Of a DNA stretch of 57,494 nucleotides, positions 16,704 through 23,435 are shown piece by piece (the first letter of the stretch is position 1; each line of letters starts with the position of its first letter). Under the pieces are notes generated by a model that did not search any database, was not told the origin of the DNA, and worked only from the letters and a program-made list of their open reading frames with translations. A program made the position numbers and the translations under genes. The stretch is from the NCBI RefSeq assembly GCF_014290175.1, contig NZ_JACOOR010000011.1, positions 1 through 57,494 of the forward strand. Direction: 5' to 3'. This DNA is from Anaerosacchariphilus hominis (lineage in GTDB: Bacteria; Bacillota; Clostridia; Lachnospirales; Lachnospiraceae).

Positions 16704-17936
16704 GTGAAATTAACAAGACACAATGGACGAGCCGGAAAGAATGGCGTTTATAATCCGAAGCACAATGACCGCAGTTTTGACATTGCCAACAGCGAACACA
16801 TTGACGAAGAACGAGCCAAACAAAATCTCTATTGGGACTGTTACAATGGCTTCCGCAATTTCAAAAATCCCGAAAAGGAAAATGAGCTGTCTGCCACTTT
16901 TGAAGATGTGGAACAGCTTTTTTATCGTCAGCGGTATCGTGATTTTGTGACCGGACAGAACGAAAGAAATGTGAAGAACCGACACCCTGAAAGAAATAAG
17001 GAAACCGGAGATTTACTCAAAAGCAAAAAGACCTGTCCAGAGGAAACGGTCTATCAGATTGGAACGCTTGATAATCATGTTCCACCGGAATTGCTCATTG
17101 AGATCGTCACAGAATTTATGGAAATCGTAAATGAGCGTTTCGGTTCTCATGTCCATATCCTGAATTGGGCTCTGCACTTGGATGAAAGTACCCCTCATAT
17201 TCACGAGCGTCATGTGTTCGACTGTGAAAATCAATATGGGGAGATTGCCCCACAACAGGAAAAGGCTTTGGAAGCACTGGGGTTTGAACTGCCGGAACCG
17301 GAGAAGCCTGTCGGAAGAAAAAATAACCGCAAGATGACTTTCGATTCAGCTTGCCGAGTGCTGCTGTTTGATGTGGCGAAAAAGCATGGCTTACAACTGG
17401 AAGAAGAACCGGAATATGGTGGTCGTGCATATCTGGAAAAACAGGACTATATTCTTTTCAAGCAAAAGGAGCAACTGGCAGCACAGGAGCAAAAGCTGGA
17501 AGAACTCACGATGAAGATTGAGGATGTGGAAGCTCTGGTGGACGAGGTTGCCGATATTGCCTATGACAAGGCGGTTGAGGTCGTTGCTGATACTGTGAAA
17601 CTGGAAACGCACAAGGAGGATATTAAGCTGGTGGAGCAGTCTAAGGCATGGGTTCTCTCCCCTGAGCGTAAGGCTTCAAAGAAAGAAATCGAGTATGCAA
17701 CGAAACGATTGGATGGCGTGATTGCCAGAATCACAAACGCTATGAAATCAACCATTCAGAAAATTCAAACCACGCTGATGAAACCGGAGGTCAAAAAAGC
17801 CGGAACGGAGCAAATCAAGAAGAAAGCCAAAAGTTCCATTATAGAGCAGTTGAGCCGAAAAAAGAAAGAAATGGCAGAGCGTGAAGTCAGCCGGACACTT
17901 CCGGCGAAAAGCAAAAAACAGGATATGGAACTCTAA
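16704..17936 (+). CDS. mob: Pre/Mob (MobV) family relaxase
   Basis: A 410-residue relaxase that should nick the nested element at its oriT and pilot the strand into the host ICE's secretion channel. The signature HLDESTPHIH (His158, Glu161, His165, His167) is the metal-binding motif of MobV relaxases. The N-terminal MKLTRHNGRAGKNGVYNPKH and a long C-terminal coiled coil rich in Lys/Glu fit. The GTG start at 16704 is chosen because AAAGGAGG lies 7-8 bases upstream; an ATG two bases earlier is out of frame. The open frame upstream reads through the hairpin region and is not coding. Confidence 0.85.
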   Translation: MKLTRHNGRAGKNGVYNPKHNDRSFDIANSEHIDEERAKQNLYWDCYNGFRNFKNPEKENELSATFEDVEQLFYRQRYRDFVTGQNERNVKNRHPERNKETGDLLKSKKTCPEETVYQIGTLDNHVPPELLIEIVTEFMEIVNERFGSHVHILNWALHLDESTPHIHERHVFDCENQYGEIAPQQEKALEALGFELPEPEKPVGRKNNRKMTFDSACRVLLFDVAKKHGLQLEEEPEYGGRAYLEKQDYILFKQKEQLAAQEQKLEELTMKIEDVEALVDEVADIAYDKAVEVVADTVKLETHKEDIKLVEQSKAWVLSPERKASKKEIEYATKRLDGVIARITNAMKSTIQKIQTTLMKPEVKKAGTEQIKKKAKSSIIEQLSRKKKEMAEREVSRTLPAKSKKQDMEL

Positions 17937-18030
17937 AGCACTTGCTGTTTTCACTTTGAAAATGACAGGTGCTTTTGCTTTAGGAAGCAAGAAAATATCT
18001 TCCATTCTTTAGGTTGATGAAGTATAATGA
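17924..18030 (+). repeat. R2 module, copy 1 (terminator plus promoter)
   Basis: Begins at the 3' end of the relaxase gene. It contains a hairpin AAGCACTTGCTGTTTTC / GAAAATGACAGGTGCTT, followed by TTCCATTCTTTAGGTTGATG and AAGTATAATG, the same promoter segment that ends R1. It is repeated at 18811 and, without the promoter, at 19549. Confidence 0.88.
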
Positions 18031-18103
18031 TAGTAAGAAATTTTTTGTAATGACCTTAATCCAATAAGTGATTTTGCAATTATCAAGTAAAGGATGTAAT
18101 TAT

Positions 18104-18613
18104 ATGAAGAAAGTACTGTTGCTTTTCAGTGTGATTATTATACTCGGTTTAACAGGCTGCTCTAACAAATATTTCAATGACTGGTTTAGCTCTGAACAAA
18201 ATGAAACGGATAAGATGTGTCAACAAATTATCGAGGCATGTAAGCAACAGGATTCAGAGAAACTCAAATCTCTATTTTCCGAAGAAAGCAAAAAGAACAT
18301 TGAGAATTTAGACACTGAAATCTCTGCTTTTTTCGATTATATTGAGGGCAGTATCCAAAGTTTTGAGGGCGATTGTGCATCATCAAGTGAAAGCAACTAT
18401 GGTAAAAGGAAAACGGAATTGGATGGTATGTATCTCATATTGACAGAGAAGGAACGGTATTGTATGAATTTTTATATGTATAGTGAGGATGATGAAAATG
18501 CCCAAAATGTGGGGATATATAAAATTGAAATTGCATTAGAGAGCGAAGTGGCTGAGGATAATTTTATATGGGATAATCCCCCAAACGGTATTTTTGTTGG
18601 AGGACAAAATTGA
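18104..18613 (+). CDS. cassette lipoprotein, DUF5104-like
   Basis: A 169-residue lipoprotein. The signal peptide MKKVLLLFSVIIILGLTGC ends in a lipobox LTGC, so Cys19 should be lipidated and the protein displayed on the outer face of the membrane. The mature part (ETDKMCQQIIEACKQQDSEK and on) resembles DUF5104 lipoproteins, whose function is unknown. The ATG at 18104 is chosen because the signal peptide starts there; the frame extends 36 bp upstream. It lies between two R2 modules and is a single-gene cassette. Confidence 0.78.
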   Translation: MKKVLLLFSVIIILGLTGCSNKYFNDWFSSEQNETDKMCQQIIEACKQQDSEKLKSLFSEESKKNIENLDTEISAFFDYIEGSIQSFEGDCASSSESNYGKRKTELDGMYLILTEKERYCMNFYMYSEDDENAQNVGIYKIEIALESEVAEDNFIWDNPPNGIFVGGQN

Positions 18614-18669
18614 TTTTTGTTATGAGAGAACATTAAAGTATAAATTTCGGATGGTATAAGAAAAACTGA

Positions 18670-18798
18670 CTACAATTAAATCTTCACAGCTTTACTAAGC
18701 AAGAGATCCGAATGATATGCTCCCTTCATGATGACAGTTTGTTTTTTCACTGTCTCTCATAAAGGGAGCATATCAGAAAAGGTCTCCTGCTTTTTTTC
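18670..18798 (+). repeat. R3 module copy 1 with an inserted 61-bp palindrome
   Basis: CTACAATTAAATCTTCACAG then CTTTACTAAGCA and, after an interruption, AGAAAAGGTCTCCTGCTTTTTT match R3 copy 2 at 19469-19528. In copy 2 the two halves are contiguous. Here they are separated by the palindrome at 18714-18774. R3 itself is a terminator (AAGCAGGA/TCCTGCTT and T-run). Confidence 0.8.
18714..18774. repeat. 61-bp palindromic insert
   Basis: Arms GATATGCTCCCTT and AAGGGAGCATATC pair perfectly over 13 bp, with a second inner stem GACAGT/ACTGTC. The unit is absent from the otherwise similar module at 19469. It could be a small mobile palindrome or a structure that blocks read-through. Confidence 0.8.
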
Positions 18799-18810
18799 CC
18801 AAAAACTGAA

Positions 18811-18917
18811 TATGGAACTCTAAGGCACTTGCTGTTTTCGTTTTGAAAATGACAGGTGCTTTTGCTTTAGGGAGCAAGAAAATATCTTCCATTCTTTAGG
18901 TTGATGAAGTATAATGT
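18811..18917 (+). repeat. R2 module, copy 2 (terminator plus promoter)
   Basis: Near-identical to 17924-18030, including the hairpin and the TTGATGAAGTATAATG promoter segment. It drives the gene at 18952. Confidence 0.88.
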
Positions 18918-18951
18918 AAGCAACAAACTTGAAGTTTAAGGGAATGATATT

Positions 18952-19422
18952 ATGGATTTTGCTATATTTAGATTGTTTATAAGAGTTTCATTATTTGTTA
19001 TAGCTTTAATTGCTTGCATTATCTATCTAATTAAAAAAAGAAAACTTATCTATTCGATATTTTTTGATAAAGAAGCGATAAAAAAAGAATATACTGGAAA
19101 AAATGATATAATATTTCTTCGATTGGCTAATACCATTCTTGTTATAGTAGCTATTCTTTTAATCTTATATTTGAAAGATTTTGTTTTAGATATGCCTTAC
19201 ATCATAAACAAACAGTATAGTTATGCAGAAGGATATGTAACTGAACAATCTCATGGTGGTGCAGATATATCTTCTGAAAGAAGAAGTATTTTTCTATATG
19301 ATAAAGTTAAAGATGATGAAATCGAAATCACAGTATTTTCAAGGTATGTTGATAAAAATACTTATTTAAAGGTACAATATCTTCCGCATACGAAATATGG
19401 TGCTATTGTAGAAAATAAATAA
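18952..19422 (+). CDS. cassette protein F, two-TM protein, paralogue of the 14392 product
   Basis: A 156-residue protein with membrane segments at about residues 8-28 and 58-78. Its C-terminal beta-rich domain (LDMPYIINKQYSYAEGYVTE to YLPHTKYGAIVENK) aligns with protein C (LDIPYLLSNNLVEVTGEVTQ to YLPHTEYGYVVE). Divergence is high, so this is an old duplication or independent acquisition of related genes. The ATG is weakly supported (GGGAATGATATT upstream). Function is unknown. Confidence 0.72.
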   Translation: MDFAIFRLFIRVSLFVIALIACIIYLIKKRKLIYSIFFDKEAIKKEYTGKNDIIFLRLANTILVIVAILLILYLKDFVLDMPYIINKQYSYAEGYVTEQSHGGADISSERRSIFLYDKVKDDEIEITVFSRYVDKNTYLKVQYLPHTKYGAIVENK

Positions 19423-19468
19423 TTCATTCTAAAAAGAAAAATCCCAGTTTGTATAACTGGCAACCCAA

Positions 19469-19528
19469 CCACAATTAAATCTTCACAGCTTTGCTAAGCA
19501 GGAAATCTGAAAAGGTCTCCTGCTTTTT
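19469..19528 (+). terminator. R3 module copy 2 (terminator)
   Basis: CCACAATTAAATCTTCACAG, then AAGCAGGAAATC...TCTCCTGCTTTTTT forms a terminator hairpin after the 18952 gene. It lacks the palindrome present in copy 1. Confidence 0.75.
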
Positions 19529-19548
19529 TGCACCTAAAATTAAATATG

Positions 19549-19603
19549 GAACTTTAAGGCACTTGCTATTTTCGTTTTGAAAATGACAGGTGCTTTTTTC
19601 GTT
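19549..19603 (+). repeat. R2 module, partial copy 3 (terminator half)
   Basis: Matches the hairpin half of R2 (GGCACTTGCTATTTTCGTTT and GACAGGTGCTTTTTTCG) and leads directly into the primase gene's ribosome binding site. The promoter half is missing. Confidence 0.85.
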
Positions 19604-19619
19604 TCAGGAAAGGAGTCAC

Positions 19620-20258
19620 ATGAATGTATTTGAAATTGTAAAAGAAAATGTTACTGCCCGACAAGCCGCAGAAGCCTATGGCTTGAAAGTGGGTCGCACA
19701 GGTATGGCGTGCTGTCCGTTTCACTCGGATATGTCCCCCAGTATGAAGCTGGATGAACGCTATTACTGTTTTGGCTGCGGAGCAACCGGAGACGCTGTTG
19801 ATCTCACAGCGAAGCTATTCGGTATCGGGCTGAGGGAAGCTGCTGTCAAACTTGCTGAAGATTTTGGTCTTAACTATGACAGCCGACAAAAGCCCAGTGT
19901 CCGCCCTCGTATTCGTGAGCCGACACCGGAGCAGAAATATCAAAAAGAAGAAAATCATTGCTACAAGGTGCTGACGGATTATTTTCATCTTCTTAGAGAA
20001 TGGGAAAAGAAATACGCTCCTAAACAGCCGGATGAGGAATGGAATCCTCTGTTTGCAGAAGCACTGTATAAGAAGAACTATATCGAATATCTGCTTGATA
20101 TTCTTCTGTATGGTTCATTGGAGGAACGAAAAGCACTTGTGGCAGAACAGAGAAAGGAGGTGTTGAAACTTGAACAACGAATTGCAGAACTGTCAGCAGA
20201 CAGAACCATGCACAGTAGAAGAAATCCGAAACAGCTTAGAGCAGAGCGAGAAAGGTAA
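19620..20258 (+). CDS. CHC2 zinc-finger DNA primase-like protein
   Basis: A 212-residue protein with an N-terminal CHC2 zinc finger (Cys32, His35, Cys50, Cys53 in CPFHSDMSPS...YYCFGCG), as in DnaG-type primases, and a helical C-terminal part. There is no TOPRIM domain, so it is a short primase-like replication protein. With the VapE-type helicase next door it probably forms the replication module of the nested element. The ATG at 19620 has AGGAAAGGAG upstream. Its 3' end overlaps the helicase gene by 89 bp. Confidence 0.85.
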   Translation: MNVFEIVKENVTARQAAEAYGLKVGRTGMACCPFHSDMSPSMKLDERYYCFGCGATGDAVDLTAKLFGIGLREAAVKLAEDFGLNYDSRQKPSVRPRIREPTPEQKYQKEENHCYKVLTDYFHLLREWEKKYAPKQPDEEWNPLFAEALYKKNYIEYLLDILLYGSLEERKALVAEQRKEVLKLEQRIAELSADRTMHSRRNPKQLRAERER

Positions 20259-21546
20259 GGTTTATAATACTGCCGCAAATTATAAGCGTGTTCTGCAATA
20301 TGACCCACTTTTGAAAGGAGCTATCCGAAAAAATCTTCTGACCGAAAGAATCGACATTGTGAAGCCCCTCGGTTGGTATCGTGACAGCCCGACATTGACG
20401 GATGTGGATGTGAAATATCTGCTCCTATATTTTGAAGAAAACTATGGATTGACCGTAGAAAAGAAAATCATAGACGCAGTTGCGGTTATTGCCAACGAAA
20501 ACCGTTACCACCCTGTCTGCGATTTTCTCAATGCCCTACACTGGGACGGAACGGAACGCATACGCTTCTGTCTGCACCGCTTTCTCGGTTCTGATACAGA
20601 TGATTACACCTATGAAGCATTGAAGTTGTTTCTGTTGGGTGCTATCTCACGAGCCTTTAAGCCGGGGTGCAAATTTGAGGTAATGCTCTGTCTTGTAGGC
20701 GGTCAGGGAGCCGGAAAGTCCTCTTTCTTCCGTTTGCTTGCGGTCAATGATGATTGGTTCTCTGATGACTTGAAGAAGCTGGATGATGAAAATGTGTACC
20801 GCAAAATGCAGGGGCATTGGATTATTGAAATGTCGGAAATGATTGCAACCGCCAACGCTAAGAGCATTGAAGAAATCAAGTCCTTTCTGAGCCGCCAAAA
20901 GGAAACCTATAAGATACCCTATGAAACACATCCGGCAGACAGAAAACGACAATGTGTGTTTGGAGGTTCTTCCAATACCCTTGACTTTCTTCCCCTCGAC
21001 CGAACAGGCAACCGCCGCTTCGTTCCGGTTATGGTCTATCCTGAAAGGGCTGAGGTTCATATTTTGGCAGATGAACAGGCTTCAAGAGAGTATATCAATC
21101 AGATGTGGGCAGAAGCTATGGAGATTTACAGAAGCGGAAATTTCCGTCTGAGATTCAGTCCGGCTATGAACGCTTATCTGAAAGCCCACCAAAAGGACTT
21201 TATGCCGGAGGACACAAAGGCAGGACAGATTTTAGACTATTTGGAACGCTATTCCGGCAGCATGGTCTGTTCCAAACAGCTTTATAAGGAAGCACTGGGG
21301 CATGATTATGACGAACCGAAACAATGGGAACTGCGAGAGATCAACGACATTATGAATAACGCTGTCACAGGCTGGAGGGCGTTCAGCAATCCTAGGTATT
21401 TTCCAGAGCCTTACCGCAGACAAAAAGGCTGGGAGCGTATCAGGAACGACAACGAGCCTGACAACAGCATGGATGGTTTTCAAGAAATCCCGACAGAGGA
21501 AATGGAACAGTTAGGGCTTCCGGAAGAATGGTTGAAGCAAAAATAA
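20170..21546 (+). CDS. VapE (virulence-associated E) family helicase/ATPase
   Basis: A 458-residue superfamily 3-like ATPase typical of phage satellites and integrative elements, probably the replicative helicase. Walker A is GGQGAGKSSF (about residues 177-186). The acidic Walker B-like stretch GHWIIEMSEM and the later RKRQCVFGGSSN fit the family. The best start is TTG 20170, because AAAGGAGGTG lies just upstream inside the primase gene; no ATG is well placed. The overlap of 89 bp in another frame implies coupled synthesis of primase and helicase. The iteron region follows directly. Confidence 0.85.
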   Translation: MNNELQNCQQTEPCTVEEIRNSLEQSEKGKVYNTAANYKRVLQYDPLLKGAIRKNLLTERIDIVKPLGWYRDSPTLTDVDVKYLLLYFEENYGLTVEKKIIDAVAVIANENRYHPVCDFLNALHWDGTERIRFCLHRFLGSDTDDYTYEALKLFLLGAISRAFKPGCKFEVMLCLVGGQGAGKSSFFRLLAVNDDWFSDDLKKLDDENVYRKMQGHWIIEMSEMIATANAKSIEEIKSFLSRQKETYKIPYETHPADRKRQCVFGGSSNTLDFLPLDRTGNRRFVPVMVYPERAEVHILADEQASREYINQMWAEAMEIYRSGNFRLRFSPAMNAYLKAHQKDFMPEDTKAGQILDYLERYSGSMVCSKQLYKEALGHDYDEPKQWELREINDIMNNAVTGWRAFSNPRYFPEPYRRQKGWERIRNDNEPDNSMDGFQEIPTEEMEQLGLPEEWLKQK

Positions 21547-21552
21547 AAGCTC

Positions 21553-21766
21553 GTTGTCGCTTCGGTTGTCGAGCCGGTTGTCGGTCTGGTTGTCGGGCAA
21601 AAATCCCGAAAGCCTTGATATTGCGGCACTTTTCCCTCTCTGACAACCATGACAACCAATATTATAAAGAAAAAGGAAATAGTAAAAAGATAGTATCGCC
21701 CGATAAAGAAAAAAGGTTTTCTGATGTCCGTTGTCGGAACTTCGTTGTCAGACCTTTCCTTGTCGG
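21553..21766 (+). repeat. Iteron-like GTTGTCG repeats, candidate replication or recombinase site
   Basis: GTTGTCG occurs at 21553, 21565, 21577 and 21589, an exact 12-bp period. Two copies in the opposite orientation (GACAAC) lie at 21642 and 21651. Three more direct or near-direct copies lie at about 21730, 21744 and 21760. The segment follows the replication genes and is 450-490 bp from the right end of the element. Such iterons usually bind a replication initiator. No gene is supported; the open frame across them only reflects the repeat. Confidence 0.7.
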
Positions 21767-21794
21767 GCTTTTTTCATTCAAGGAGGAATATCGT

Positions 21795-21992
21795 ATGACA
21801 AATATTGTGAACAGTACACTACCCACCCCAAATAACCATTCGGAGAAAAACAAACCGGATGGAGTTTTTGTGATTAAGCAAGGCAAAACAAATTATAAAG
21901 TCAAAGTGTTTTTTGACCATAGTAGCGGTTTGACTGCTGAGGACAGATTGAAACGCATTATTCAGGCAGAAGCAGAGAGAGAATCTGCGTAA
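21795..21992 (+). CDS. TnpW-like small transposon protein
   Basis: A 65-residue protein. The C-terminal FVIKQGKTNYKVKVFFDHSS plus EDRLKRIIQAEAE is the pattern of TnpW proteins found at one end of Tn4451-type elements; the role is unknown. The ATG at 21795 has AAGGAGGAATATC upstream. A longer open frame in phase from 21528 reads through the iterons and is rejected. The gene ends 45 bp before the right junction of the element. Confidence 0.78.
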   Translation: MTNIVNSTLPTPNNHSEKNKPDGVFVIKQGKTNYKVKVFFDHSSGLTAEDRLKRIIQAEAERESA

Positions 21993-22057
21993 GTAATATA
22001 AAAAATATCCACGCACCCCCTTGACAAAAGCTTTCAGAGGATACCCTGCTGTCTGCT

Positions 22058-22711
22058 ATGGAGCACGCAGGAACAGAGGATATGCCGGATGATGTGGAGC
22101 GGAAAGGGCTTGGCACACCTGCCACCAGGGCCTCCATCATTGAAAAGCTGGTGTCCTCCGGTTTTGTGGAGCGTAAGGGCAAGAACCTTATCCCTACCAG
22201 GAACGGTATCAATCTGGTAACGGTCCTCCCGGAAGTCCTGACCTCGCCCCAACTCACCGCTGACTGGGAGAATAAGCTGTCCTTAGTGGCAAAGGGAGAA
22301 CTTTCCCCGGAAACATTCATGGAGGGGATTGAAAGCATGGCAAAAGAACTGATCGCCCGCTACTCCCATATCTCCGAGGACAAGCAAAAGCTGTTTGCCC
22401 CGCAGAAAGAGTCTGTGGGTGTCTGTCCCCGCTGCGGCCAGCCAGTCTTTGAGGGAAAGAAGAATTTTTACTGCGGAGACCGGGGCTGCGGCTTTGTTCT
22501 GTGGAAGAATGACCGTTTCTGGACTTCCCGCAGAAAAGAGCTGACAAAGAAGATGGCCGCCGATCTGCTCTCTAAAGGGAAAACCAAAGTCAAGGGGCTC
22601 TATTCCGAAAAGAAAGATACCACCTATGACGCGGTTATCGTGATGGAGGATACAGGCGGGAAGTATATCAACTTTAAGACCGAGTTCACCAAAGGGAAAG
22701 GAGGCCGCTAA
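22058..22711 (+). CDS. topB: DNA topoisomerase III, C-terminal part (topB fragment)
   Basis: The continuation of the interrupted topoisomerase. Native sequence resumes at 22039; the first ATG of the fragment is 22058, giving 217 residues. It has the type IA region DVERKGLGTPATRASIIEKL, a zinc-ribbon-like CPRCGQPVFEGKKNFYC...C, and a basic C-terminus. By itself it lacks TOPRIM and the active-site Tyr, so it can only act if the nested element excises. Whether it is translated alone is unknown; no clear ribosome binding site precedes the ATG. It ends in an ATG-overlap with the next gene. Confidence 0.88.
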   Translation: MEHAGTEDMPDDVERKGLGTPATRASIIEKLVSSGFVERKGKNLIPTRNGINLVTVLPEVLTSPQLTADWENKLSLVAKGELSPETFMEGIESMAKELIARYSHISEDKQKLFAPQKESVGVCPRCGQPVFEGKKNFYCGDRGCGFVLWKNDRFWTSRRKELTKKMAADLLSKGKTKVKGLYSEKKDTTYDAVIVMEDTGGKYINFKTEFTKGKGGR

Positions 22712-23421
22712 TGCAGGATAATTCCTCTGATTATATTTTCAAGGCGTATATCACCAACACGGCTGCCTATGACAGCGGAGAACGTGACAATGCCGGAACC
22801 TGGCTCTATTTCCCGGCAAATGCAGAGGAAATCACCGCTGCCTTTACAGAGATTGGACTGCCGATCTCTGCCACGCCGGATATGTATTTCTTTGATGATT
22901 ATGTCTCGAATGTACCAGGGCTTAGGCTGGCTCTCCCCATGTACGCCCATGTGGATGATCTGGCAATGCTGGCACAGGAACTTTCCGATCTGCCCGACCA
23001 TGAATTTAACAAGCTGATGGCCGTCCAGGAAACACCCCTGCGGCTGACGGACTTTGAGCAGTTCAAAGAGTATCCCCACAACTTTGATTATTTCATCCTC
23101 ATTCCGGGGATGAACAGTGATGAGGCTCTGGGACGCTACCAGCTCTATGAGAGCGGCATGGTAGAAATGCCGGAGGTGTGGAAAGCCGGCATTGACCCGG
23201 AGGCTTTCGGTCGCAAAGTCCGGGAACAGGACAACGGATATTTCACGGATAAGGGGTATGTCCTCTTATCCGGGGATGAATGGGAGCGGGAAAAACCTAC
23301 GGTGAAACAGGACAAGGAGGTCAAACCCTCCGTCAAGGATTTTTTGAAACAGGCAAAGAAAGAATGTGCCGCCCGTGAGGTGCTGCCGCCAAAAGCAGAC
23401 AAACACGGGCCGGAACTGTAA
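22711..23421 (+). CDS. ardA: ArdA-like antirestriction protein
   Basis: A 236-residue acidic protein. The N-terminal 170 residues (FKAYITNTAAYDSGERDNAG ... GTWLYFPANAEEI ... FFDDYVS) follow the ArdA pattern of DNA mimics that block type I restriction enzymes and help entry into new hosts. The last 40 residues form a linker with VKQDKEVKPSVKDFLKQAKK seen in ICE-encoded versions. It starts at the topB stop with GGAGGCC upstream and is 14 bp from a second ArdA-type gene. Confidence 0.85.
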   Translation: MQDNSSDYIFKAYITNTAAYDSGERDNAGTWLYFPANAEEITAAFTEIGLPISATPDMYFFDDYVSNVPGLRLALPMYAHVDDLAMLAQELSDLPDHEFNKLMAVQETPLRLTDFEQFKEYPHNFDYFILIPGMNSDEALGRYQLYESGMVEMPEVWKAGIDPEAFGRKVREQDNGYFTDKGYVLLSGDEWEREKPTVKQDKEVKPSVKDFLKQAKKECAAREVLPPKADKHGPEL

Positions 23422-23435
23422 GGAGGTGCAATTAT

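Larger units (their letters stand above)
9744..22038 (+). mobile_element. 12.29-kb mobilizable element with large serine recombinase, nested in topB
   Basis: The left junction is in topB codon 473 and the right junction is just before 22039. Both junctions carry the dinucleotide GA (9744-9745 and 22037-22038). Joining the flanks across one GA gives ACG-GAG-GAT-ACC and restores an uninterrupted topoisomerase frame of 696 codons. This is the footprint of a large serine recombinase, which uses a 2-bp core and makes no longer duplication. The cargo includes the recombinase, tnpV and tnpW relatives, a MobV relaxase, a primase/helicase pair and small membrane genes. It has no type IV secretion genes, so it probably depends on the host ICE for transfer. 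Confidence 0.93.

Noticed and set aside
21553..21600. CRISPR-like short repeats
   Set aside because: The repeat is 7 bp with 5-bp gaps; there are no spacers of CRISPR length and no cas genes.
21528..21794. Upstream extension of the tnpW frame (RCRFGCRAGCRSGCRAK)
   Set aside because: The repeating peptide only reflects the 12-bp iterons; the ribosome binding site is at 21781.
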